In this document: positions 57,665 through 64,000 of the stretch, one piece after another | How positions within the stretch are numbered: the stretch's first letter is position 1 | Layout of the letters: the number at the start of each line of letters is the position of its first letter | Assembly (NCBI GenBank): GCA_963837755.1 | Contig: CAWIOP010000001.1 | Location: 62,001 to 126,000, forward strand | Reading direction: 5' to 3' | DNA: 64,000 nucleotides | Source of the DNA: JADGHX01 sp963837755 | GTDB taxonomy: Bacteria > Pseudomonadota > Gammaproteobacteria > Steroidobacterales > Steroidobacteraceae | Made by a program: the position numbers and the translations under genes | The notes under the pieces: generated by a model | What the model was told of the DNA's origin: nothing | Databases searched by the model: none | The model's input: the letters and a program-made list of their open reading frames with translations, nothing else

Positions 57665-59380
57665 TCAGTGCGCGGACACCTGCTGGAGCGCACGCAGACG
57701 CGTGGCTTCGAACTCGTCGCCCGGGTTCCACGTGGGCATCGCGTCTGCCTGCGCGACGAGCCAGGCCGCGTAGAAGCCGATCTGCGCATCCTCGATCATG
57801 CCGTCGAAGACCCAGGTGTCGTCGATCTCGTCGCTCGGCTGGTGATAGGTCTTCTCTTCCCACTCTTCCTGCTGCTGCTTGCCCCAGCCCGCGCGGCTTG
57901 CCGATGTAGTCCGTGCCCTTGTCGAAGTACAGCGCCGGCACGCCGATCTTGGCGAAGTTGAACTGGTCGGAGCGGTAGTAGAAGCCGCGATCCGGAAACT
58001 GGTCGGGCACCAGCGTGCGGCCCTGCTGCTCCAGCAGCGCCTTCGCGACGACATCGAGCGAGGACTTGCCGTAGCCGATGAGCGTGAGGTCTTGCGTGCG
58101 GCCGCGGAAATTGCCGCCGTCGATAGTTGATGTTGGCGGCGATCTTGCCCGGCGCGAACGTGGGGTGCTGCGCGTAGTACCTGCGAGCCGAGCAGTCCCT
58201 GCTCCTCCGCCGCCACGAACAGCACCAGCACCGAGCGCCGCGGCCGCTGCGGCAGCGCCGCGAAGGCGCGCGCGATGGCCAGCACCTGCGCGCAGCCGGA
58301 GGCGTTGTCTTCCGCGCCGTTGTAGATCTCTGTCGCCGGTGGCGTCGGGCGTCGCCGATGCCGAGGTGGTCGTGGTGCGCGGTAGATCACCACTACTTCG
58401 TCCTTGAGCTTCGGGTCGCTGCCGGGCAGCAGGCCGGCGACGTTCGCCGTCTGCACGCTGCGAGATCTTGTTGTCGAGCTTGATCGACGTCGTGAGCCGA
58501 GCGGCACCGGCTTGAAGCTTGCGGGCTCTTCGCCGCGGCGATGAGCTTGTCGAGGTCGCTGCCCGCCGGCTTTGGCAAGCCGGCGCGCCGCCTCTTCGGT
58601 GGCCCAGCCCTTGAGCTGAATGCGCGGCTCGCCCTCGGCCGGCAGCTCGAACTGCTCGCCGCCCCAGGACGACTGCACCACCTGCCACGGATAGCCGGCC
58701 GACGGCGTGGTGTGAACGATGATGACGCCCGCGGCGCCATGGCGCGCGGCGCTCTCGTACTTGTAGACCCAGCGGCCGTAATACAGGCGCGTCTTGCCTG
58801 CGAACAGCTTCGGATCCCAGTCCGGATCGTTGTTCAGCATCACGAGCACCTTGCCCTTCACGTCGGCGCCCTTGAAGTCGTCCCACTGGTACTCGGGCGC
58901 CTCGATGCCGTAGCCGACGAACACGAGCTCCGCGTTCTCGAAGCCGGCGGCGGGCGCCTGCACGCCGCTGGCGCGCGATGTAGTCCTCGTACCACTTGAG
59001 GTCGACGTTGCCGGCCTTGCCGGTGAAGCTCCACGTCCGCGGGCGCCTTCGTGGCGACGCCGACGACGTCGAAGGGCTGCTCCCAGCCGCCGTTCGCGCC
59101 GCCCGGCTGGTAGCCCGAAGCCCTGCAGCTCACGCGCGAGGTACAGGCGCGCCAGCTCGTCGCCGCGCGTTGCGGGGCCGCGGCCCTCGAGCAGATCGTC
59201 GGCGAGGAAGCGGATCGGCGCCTCCAGCGTGGCGCGGCTGATCTGCGAGTGCGCGGCTTTCTCCGCCGCCGGCGAAAGCAGGACCGATTGGGCGAACGCC
59301 GCGGTCGTGAGCGCCGCGAGGCCCAGCACTGAAAAAACAGTGGCTGTCATCGACCTGCAAACGTTCTGCGTGAAGCTCAT
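57665..59380 (-). CDS. Secreted M28-family zinc peptidase with PA domain (frameshifted)
   Basis: ~560 residues after repair. Signal peptide MSFTQNVCRSMTATVFSVLG...AFAQ. A PA-like insert (GKVLVMLNNDPDWDPKLFAG, AAGVIIVHTTPSAGYPW) precedes the peptidase. Zinc ligands appear as AHHDHLG-like, GAEDNASGCAQVLA, FVAAEEQGLLGS and a final His in TYHQPSDEIDDTW. At least eight single extra bases between 57890 and 59130 break it. ATG 59380 starts the signal peptide. It faces motB convergently. Confidence 0.88.
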   Translation of the reverse strand: MSFTQNVCRSMTATVFSVLGLAALTTAAFAQSVLLSPAAEKAAHSQISRATLEAPIRFLADDLLEGRGPATRGDELARLYLARELQGFGLPAGRRERRLGAALRRRRRRHEGARGRGASPARPATSTSSGTRTTSRASGVQAPAAGFENAELVFVGYGIEAPEYQWDDFKGADVKGKVLVMLNNDPDWDPKLFAGKTRLYYGRWVYKYESAARHGAAGVIIVHTTPSAGYPWQVVQSSWGGEQFELPAEGEPRIQLKGWATEEAARRLAKAGGQRPRQAHRRGEEPASFKPVPLGSRRRSSSTTRSRSVQTANVAGLLPGSDPKLKDEVVVIYRAPRPPRHRRRPTPPATEIYNGAEDNASGCAQVLAIARAFAALPQRPRRSVLVLFVAAEEQGLLGSQVLRAAPHVRAGQDRRQHQLSTAAISAAARKTSRSSATASPRSMSSRRRCWSSRAARWCPTSFRIAASTTAPTSSTSPRSACRRCTSTRARTTSASRAGWGKQQQEEWEEKTYHQPSDEIDDTWVFDGMIEDAQIGFYAAWLVAQADAMPTWNPGDEFEATRLRALQQVSAH

Positions 59381-59537
59381 GGAGTATCCCGTTCGAGTGC
59401 GCGATTTTGGTTCCGGCGCGCGCGTGACCGTTCGATGACAGTGCGCGGGCGGCCGGCATGGTAGCAACCGCGTGGCGAAGAAACAGCCACTTGAGACGAA
59501 CCGACGGCGCGCGCGCGACTGGCACCGAACTTGCTCT

Positions 59538-59567
59538 TTGCACTTGCTCGTAAATGTTGAATTATAT
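59538..59567 (+). promoter_or_regulatory. Sigma-70-like promoter of the SWIM-motif gene
   Basis: TTGCAC (59538-59543), 18-bp spacer, TTATAT (59562-59567). Transcription would begin near 59574, which rules out ATGs at 59554 and 59566 as the main start and supports 59602. Confidence 0.5.
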
Positions 59568-59601
59568 GAGCCACTCCACCCAGCCCTGCCGGAGGTTCGT
59601 C

Positions 59602-59916
59602 ATGCCGACGTCCGAGACCCCGAGTGCAGCGACGGCAAACCTCGCCACCACCAGCACGGCGAGCCAGAGCGCAGCGATGGAGAGCTCGTGGGCGGCCCCA
59701 CTGCCCAGAACCTATTTCGTTGGCGGATACCGCGTGGAACACGTGCGCGATACGCTTGGCCATTCCCGGTGGACGTGCGATTGCGCGGAGTTCGCCCGGG
59801 CCCATCGGGCCGGCAGCGAGAGCGGGTGCCCGCACACTCAGCGCATCGCCGCCTCGGCGGAGCTCGACCGGTTGTTGCGGACGCCTGGGCTCATTCTGCC
59901 AACCGGCTGTTACTGA
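59602..59916 (+). CDS. Small SWIM-type zinc-finger protein
   Basis: 104 residues from ATG 59602, which has a strong ribosome site GGAGG (59591-59595) six bases upstream. After a Ser/Thr/Ala-rich start, YFVGGYRVEHVRDTLGHSRW leads into CxCx14CxH: Cys59, Cys61 (CDCAEF), Cys76 and His78 (GCPHTQ), the SWIM zinc motif, here not attached to a helicase or transposase. SWIM motifs bind DNA or protein; this stand-alone version has no assigned role. It converges on the barrel remnant with a 7-base overlap. Confidence 0.75.
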   Translation: MPTSETPSAATANLATTSTASQSAAMESSWAAPLPRTYFVGGYRVEHVRDTLGHSRWTCDCAEFARAHRAGSESGCPHTQRIAASAELDRLLRTPGLILPTGCY

Positions 59917-60240
59917 GCCGTGATGGCGTAGCGGATCGAGAGCTCGACTTTCGCCTCTGTAGCGAGCGCGGGCTCACCCAGCAGTGCCGGCCGCCCCTGC
60001 ACGTTGCTGCGCACGCACAGCCACTCGAGCATGAAGCGCCAGTTCTTTCCCTGGTCGAACGAGTAAGCCACCGTCCACGCGTGGCCCACCTCGTTGCCAG
60101 GGCCTGCACCGTTTCCCGATTCCACTTCGAAGTCGTCGTAGCGCACTGCGAGCAGGTGCGCGCCTGAGCCCTTCGCAAGCAGCGCCGAGCGGGAGCCGCA
60201 ATGAGCGCGCAGGCAACGCCGATGTTGCGCGTGATGTTAA
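59910..60240 (-). pseudogene. C-terminal remnant of an outer-membrane barrel protein
   Basis: About 105 residues: HLLAVRYDDFEVESGNGAGP, GHAWTVAYSFDQGKNWRFML, EWLCVRSNVQGRPALLGEPA, and KVELSIRYAITAQ at the end. The strand pattern and final aromatic-rich strand resemble the end of porin-like proteins encoded beside cupredoxin/GGDEF-EAL pairs. Only the end is present; a frame change lies near 60180. It follows the cupredoxin stop directly, so it looks like a gene that lost its 5' part by deletion, unless the missing part was dropped in assembly. Confidence 0.55.
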
Positions 60241-60924
60241 TCAGTAATCCCATGAGCGCGGATGCGCCTTGAGCGCCGCCGGTCTCAGCGGCTGATCGAG
60301 CTTCACCAGGATGTCGCTGCCATCGCTGCCGAGCCGCACCGCTCGCTGGAGCATGGCGGCAGGCTCTTTGAACAGTGGATGCCACAGCTTGATTCGGTAA
60401 GCGCCCTCGGGCGCGTTCTGCGCGACCCACGCGCCTTTCGCATCCGTGCGCCCGTAGAACGGCGCGTCGGTCACGACCACGTACGCGAGCATGTTGTCGT
60501 GGATGTTGCAGCCGAGGGTGACAATGCCGGGCTGATCGAATATCACCGGCGGATACGGCTTGCCCCGATACAGCGGCAACTGGAAGCGCCGCGTGGGCGA
60601 GAATGAATACACCTGGTGGCTCACCGCGTCGCTGTTGGGAAACGACACGGAAGAGCCCAGCGGAACGACGATGACGTCGGGCACGAATGCCAGATCCACC
60701 TGATCCACGATGGACTTGACGGGCGCCGCTGCAAGCGTGCGCTGGGATTCAGGCTCCGCGGTGACCACCACGCCCGGCAACGGCCTGCCGTCCTGGGTCA
60801 CGACGAGCAACGAGAGGGTTGCGGCGCACGCCGGAGCCGCAGCCGTCAGCAACGCCAGCGACGCGCCAACGACCCTGTGAACGTTCACTCGATGACGTCG
60901 CCGCGTCCCGGCCGTGCGCTTCAT
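60241..60924 (-). CDS. Periplasmic cupredoxin-domain protein
   Basis: 227 residues with a signal peptide (to ...PACAA, ~35). An Ig/carboxypeptidase-regulatory-like strand region (VTQDGRPLPGVVVTAEPE) is followed by a plastocyanin-like core: His103 (AVSHQVYSF), Cys139, His142, Met145 (LGCNIHDNMLAYV), the four type-1 copper ligands. Often labelled 'methylamine utilization protein', without evidence for that role. It lies 76 bp from, and divergent to, the c-di-GMP gene. Confidence 0.85.
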   Translation of the reverse strand: MKRTAGTRRRHRVNVHRVVGASLALLTAAAPACAATLSLLVVTQDGRPLPGVVVTAEPESQRTLAAAPVKSIVDQVDLAFVPDVIVVPLGSSVSFPNSDAVSHQVYSFSPTRRFQLPLYRGKPYPPVIFDQPGIVTLGCNIHDNMLAYVVVTDAPFYGRTDAKGAWVAQNAPEGAYRIKLWHPLFKEPAAMLQRAVRLGSDGSDILVKLDQPLRPAALKAHPRSWDY

Positions 60925-61000
60925 CTCACTCCCGTAATGGATTGCTCGCGCTCCATCCCGCGCGCTGCGTACTATCCATGTCCCATATTCGAGCCTGGAC

Positions 61001-63388
61001 ATGGGCAGTTTCCGCAACCGACTTCTCGTGCTGATCATCGGCCTTGTCGTCGTCACGCAAAGTGTGACGCTGGTCGCAGTGCTGGCGCGGGTGGAAAGCA
61101 CGGTCGAGGGACGAGCGATCGGTGAGCTGAATGCCGGCGGCGCGTTCCTCGAACAGTTGGTTCGCTTTCGGGCGTCGCAGCTCGCGAGCGGCGTGGGCGT
61201 GCTCGCTTCCGATTTTGGCTTCCGCGAAGCCATGGCTTCGGGCGACCGGCCCACGCAGCTGTCGGCGGCCAACAATCATGTAAAGCGCATTGGGGCAGAC
61301 CTGATGCTGCTGCTGGACAACCGCGGCGCGCTCATCACCGGGACGCGCCAAGTGGACGCCGGCGCGGAGGGTGCACTGCGGCAGTTGCTTGCGGCTGCAG
61401 ACATGGAGGCAGACCGGCCTCATGTCATGGCCATCGGTGGGCGCCCGTATCAGTTCTTCGTGGCGCCGGTGCGTGCGCCTGATGTCATCGGCTACGTCGC
61501 GATGGGCTTCGCGGTGGACGACACGCTGGCCCGGCGCATGAGTGAGCTGGCAGGTGCGCAGATCAGCCTCGTCTCGGCGCGCGCGGACGGCACGTCGTTC
61601 ATTGCATCGACACTGGGCGGCGCGGATCGCATGGCGCTTGCGCGCGTTCCACCGAGCACGTTGCAGGGCGTTGGGGCGCGGCATCTGCGCCTCGGCTCGC
61701 AGGAGTTTCTGAGCGTCTCGCGACAACTCCCGTCGAGCCCGGATACGGTCGCCGTGCTCATGCAGCGGCCGATGCATGCGGTGCTCGCGCCTTATCGCGA
61801 TGTGCGCGATGCGATGTTTGCCATCGGCACCGTTGCGTTGCTTGCCGCAGCGGGCGTCGGCCTGCTCGCCGGGCGAAGCGCGTCGCAGCCGATCGCCACG
61901 CTACTCAAGGCGGCGCGGCGCATCGAGGAAGGGCGGTACGACAGCCCGGTTGCCGTAACAGGCGCGAAGGACTTTCGACAGCTCGCCTCCACCTTCAACG
62001 CCATGCAGACCGGCATCGCGGAACGTGAAAGCCGCATTACGCATCTTGCGTATCACGACGCGCTCACCGGCCTGCCCACCCGCACGTTCGCCGAGATTCA
62101 CGTGGAAGGGCTGTTGAAGAGCGACGCGACGACACCGTTCGTGCTCATTCTGGTGGATCTGCGCAACCTGCCGGAGATCAACGCCACGCTGGGGCACCAC
62201 GTGGGCGACGAAGCGCTCAACGAAGTGGCGTGCCGGCTGCGGCGCAATGTGAGCACATCGGATCTCGTCGCGCGGCTGTCGGCGCATCAGTTCATCGTAG
62301 TTACGCGGCCGTGCTCCCTGCCGCGGGCTCCGCTGCTGGCCGAGCAACTCACGGGCACTATTCGCGCCGGTTTTCATGTGGGGCAGGTCAGCCTGGACAT
62401 GGACGCTATCGCAGGCATCTCCGCATTCCCCGATCACAGCAGCGCTCCGCGTGAGCTGCTCCGTTGCGCTCAGCTCGCCCTGTACGACGCGGACTCCGCG
62501 CGCACGCGCGTTGCCATCTACGTGGCGGGCCGTGATGAACAGCATCGCCGCCGCCTGACGCTGCTCACCGAGCTACGCGTGGCGCTGGAGAACGATGGGC
62601 TGCTGCTCGTCTACCAGCCGAAGGTGGACATGGGCACGCGCACCGTGAAGAGCGTGGAAGCACTGGCCCGGTGGACGCATCCCCATCTCGGCGTGGTGTC
62701 GCCCGGCGAGTTCGTGCCCCTTGCGGAGCAAACCGGCAACTCACGCCGCCTCACGAGTTGGGTGCTGGGCGCGGCGATCCGGCAGATGGAAGTGTGGCGG
62801 CGCGAAGGCCTGGAAATCGACGTTGCCGTGAACCTCTCCGCGTCCGACATTCTCGACACGGAGCTCGGAGACGAAGTACTTCGCACGCTCAACGCGCACG
62901 GCGTGCCGCCAACGTCGCTGCTGCTGGAGATTACGGAAAGCGCCGCCATGCGCGACCCGATGCTCGCCACTCGCAACATGCAGCTGCTGCAGGTGTCCGG
63001 CGTGCGTTTCTCGATTGACGACTTCGGCACGGGCTATTCGTCGCTGTCGCACCTGAGCCGGCTGCCGTTCGATGAGCTGAAGATCGATCGATCGCTGCTG
63101 GCCCACGCGCATGAGCGCAAGGATGACGCGACGATCGTCGCTTCGACCATCGAGCTTGCGCACAGCATGAGCCTGCGCGTGGTGGCTGAAGGCGTCGAAA
63201 CGGCCGAGAGCTGGAATCTGCTGCGCAAGCTCGGGTGCGATCTCGCGCAGGGATATCTGATCAGCCCGCCGATACCCGCCGGCAACATCCCGCCGTTCAT
63301 CCGCCACGCCAACCAGCTGCTGCAGGATTCGGACTCGACGCAGCTGCAGATTCGCGCACTGGAGAAGTTGGCGGCGGAGCGGAGCTAG
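61001..63388 (+). CDS. Membrane GGDEF-EAL protein, probable c-di-GMP phosphodiesterase
   Basis: 795 residues: helix (~8-30), periplasmic sensor (~35-265), helix (~270-290), HAMP (~290-345), GGDEF (~350-510), EAL (~520-780). The GGDEF signature is degenerate (SAHQF at 427-431), so cyclase activity is unlikely. The EAL domain keeps EAL (553-555), the metal-binding DDFGTGYSS and the conserved Glu in AEGVET, so hydrolysis of c-di-GMP is expected. The periplasmic domain facing a copper protein suggests copper or redox input; inference only. Confidence 0.9.
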   Translation: MGSFRNRLLVLIIGLVVVTQSVTLVAVLARVESTVEGRAIGELNAGGAFLEQLVRFRASQLASGVGVLASDFGFREAMASGDRPTQLSAANNHVKRIGADLMLLLDNRGALITGTRQVDAGAEGALRQLLAAADMEADRPHVMAIGGRPYQFFVAPVRAPDVIGYVAMGFAVDDTLARRMSELAGAQISLVSARADGTSFIASTLGGADRMALARVPPSTLQGVGARHLRLGSQEFLSVSRQLPSSPDTVAVLMQRPMHAVLAPYRDVRDAMFAIGTVALLAAAGVGLLAGRSASQPIATLLKAARRIEEGRYDSPVAVTGAKDFRQLASTFNAMQTGIAERESRITHLAYHDALTGLPTRTFAEIHVEGLLKSDATTPFVLILVDLRNLPEINATLGHHVGDEALNEVACRLRRNVSTSDLVARLSAHQFIVVTRPCSLPRAPLLAEQLTGTIRAGFHVGQVSLDMDAIAGISAFPDHSSAPRELLRCAQLALYDADSARTRVAIYVAGRDEQHRRRLTLLTELRVALENDGLLLVYQPKVDMGTRTVKSVEALARWTHPHLGVVSPGEFVPLAEQTGNSRRLTSWVLGAAIRQMEVWRREGLEIDVAVNLSASDILDTELGDEVLRTLNAHGVPPTSLLLEITESAAMRDPMLATRNMQLLQVSGVRFSIDDFGTGYSSLSHLSRLPFDELKIDRSLLAHAHERKDDATIVASTIELAHSMSLRVVAEGVETAESWNLLRKLGCDLAQGYLISPPIPAGNIPPFIRHANQLLQDSDSTQLQIRALEKLAAERS

Positions 63389-63454
63389 GAGCCTATCCGA
63401 GTAATAGGCGTCGCAGTAGACGAGCAGTAGACGGATATTGCTCGGACAGGCTCC
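63388..63454. repeat. Imperfect inverted repeat after the GGDEF-EAL gene
   Basis: 18-base arms at 63388-63405 (GGAGCCTATCCGAGTAAT) and 63437-63454 are complementary except at two positions; the loop contains GCAGTAGACG twice. It could be a terminator, a REP-like element or the end of a small mobile element. It begins on the last base of the GGDEF-EAL stop codon. Confidence 0.6.
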
Positions 63455-63620
63455 CAGGCGGCCAGCTTCACTTTTGGATGCAAGCCAGCGCGCGCCGCGA
63501 GGCGAAACAGAAAATCGATGCTGAAGCGGCCAATCTTCCCACGCTTACCCTGAAGCGCCGCGAAGCCAGCTCGAGATCGTGGTGCGGCGCGATTCCGAAG
63601 CGGCGTTGTATAAGAAAGCG
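63455..63620 (-). pseudogene. Possible remnant of a HTH_37/XRE-type antitoxin C-terminus
   Basis: The minus strand here can be read as ALQGKRGKIGRFSIDFLFRL, then AARAGLHPKVKLAA, which resembles the end of HTH_37/XRE antitoxin-type regulators (...GKxxRFSxDxLxxLAxxAG). No intact start, helix-turn-helix or in-frame stop at the expected place is visible. Taken with the adjoining inverted repeat, it may be debris of a mobile or toxin-antitoxin locus. Confidence 0.3.
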
Positions 63621-63625
63621 TCACT

Positions 63626-64000
63626 TCAGGCCAGATCGGCGAGCATCGCGGGCACGTGGCGGCGAAGGATGGCGTTCCGGGCATCCCATTGCGCTTTCGG
63701 CTCCAGCGGCACGAGAAAGCGCACTTCGCCGGCGGAGTAAACCGCGATGGGCAGGCCGTCTTCATAGAGGACGCGATTGCCCGTAATCGCCGGCACCCGC
63801 GCTTCGGGCGTGAGCACGCCAACGAGGTTCAGCGGGTCTGCCGCTGAGAGCGCGATGAGTTGCTCTGCATGCGGCTTCTTGCGCATGTCTCGCAACAGGC
63901 TCACCGCTTCCGGCGTGGCGTATTGCTCGCCGGAGAAGCCCGCAACGAAACGGCCGCCGCGAATCTCCCCGCGTGCTTCGAGCCGGCGGCAGCACATGAG
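63626..64000 (-). CDS. lhr: Lhr-type DEAD/DEAH helicase, C-terminal end
   Basis: The last ~124 residues of a large helicase whose start lies beyond the window: RRLEARGEIRGGRFVAGFSG, EQYATPEAVSLLRDMRK, LIALSAADPLNLVGVLTP, RVLYEDGLPIAVYSAGEVRF. These are characteristic of the Lhr-Core/Lhr C-terminal DNA-binding domain. It ends in HVPAMLADLA at 63626. Confidence 0.8.
   Translation of the reverse strand, partial: LMCCRRLEARGEIRGGRFVAGFSGEQYATPEAVSLLRDMRKKPHAEQLIALSAADPLNLVGVLTPEARVPAITGNRVLYEDGLPIAVYSAGEVRFLVPLEPKAQWDARNAILRRHVPAMLADLA

Overview
The window is a chromosomal segment of a high-GC gammaproteobacterium. The evidence is the mre/rod/dacC/dat/ybeD block, the lptD-surA-pdxA-rsmA-apaG-apaH block, gatCAB, thyA-lgt, dctA, motAB, a UrcA-family protein and a bacterial kynurenine route (haaO-kynU-kmo). 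This combination fits the Xanthomonadales, Nevskiales or Steroidobacterales neighbourhood, but I cannot fix the order from this sequence. I saw no tRNA, rRNA, CRISPR array or complete insertion sequence.

Layout. 0-3.5 kb (minus): metH (partial), metF, an ArsR-methyltransferase regulator and hslO. 3.5-6.8 kb (minus): gatC-gatA-gatB. 6.9-17.1 kb (plus): the cell-shape and wall operon mreBCD-mrdA-rodA-mltB-rlpA-dacC-dat-ybeD, mostly joined by 1-4 base overlaps. 17.2-27.4 kb: a sulfate-uptake island. Its plus-strand half is cysA (with a universal-stress-like extension), cysT, cysW, a sensor kinase and a response regulator. The facing minus-strand half is a sulfate-binding protein, an OprO/P-like porin and a second binding protein. 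The island separates ybeD from lipB/lipA. 27.4-31.8 kb (minus): lipB, lipA, a PIN/AbrB toxin-antitoxin pair, murU and amgK. 31.8-39.2 kb (plus): lptD, surA, pdxA, rsmA, an inserted uspA, apaG and apaH. 39.3-43 kb: a lipoprotein (minus) and haaO-kynU-kmo (plus). 43-49 kb (minus): folA, kup, a SET-domain protein with a histone-H1-like tail, thyA, lgt and rlmI. 49-64 kb: a DUF255 thioredoxin-like protein, a LysR regulator, urcA, dctA, tyrB, motAB behind a clear sigma-28 promoter, an M28 peptidase, a SWIM mini-protein, a cupredoxin and c-di-GMP phosphodiesterase pair with an outer-membrane barrel remnant, and the end of an Lhr-type helicase.

Read quality matters here. Many genes change reading frame although the protein reads on intact in the next frame. 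At the junctions I resolved by eye, nearly all changes are one extra base, usually G or C. They hit essential genes (gatB, gatA, lptD, surA, lipA, rsmA), so I treat them as sequencing or assembly insertions, not decay. They cluster at 3.5-5.2, 16.6, 17.2-24.5, 27-29, 31-38.5 and 57.9-60.2 kb; 6.9-16.6 and 38.5-57.6 kb look clean. Coordinates of broken genes span the whole inferred gene.

Biological themes: envelope growth (mre/rod, PBPs, murU/amgK recycling, lptD/surA, lgt); folate and one-carbon chemistry (metF/metH, folA/thyA, the SAH/SAM-type regulator); sulfate import tied to a two-component system; tryptophan-to-NAD metabolism; and motility with c-di-GMP control. The least ordinary parts are the sulfate island, the nested palindrome before pdxA, the SET/H1-tail protein and the cupredoxin-PDE module.
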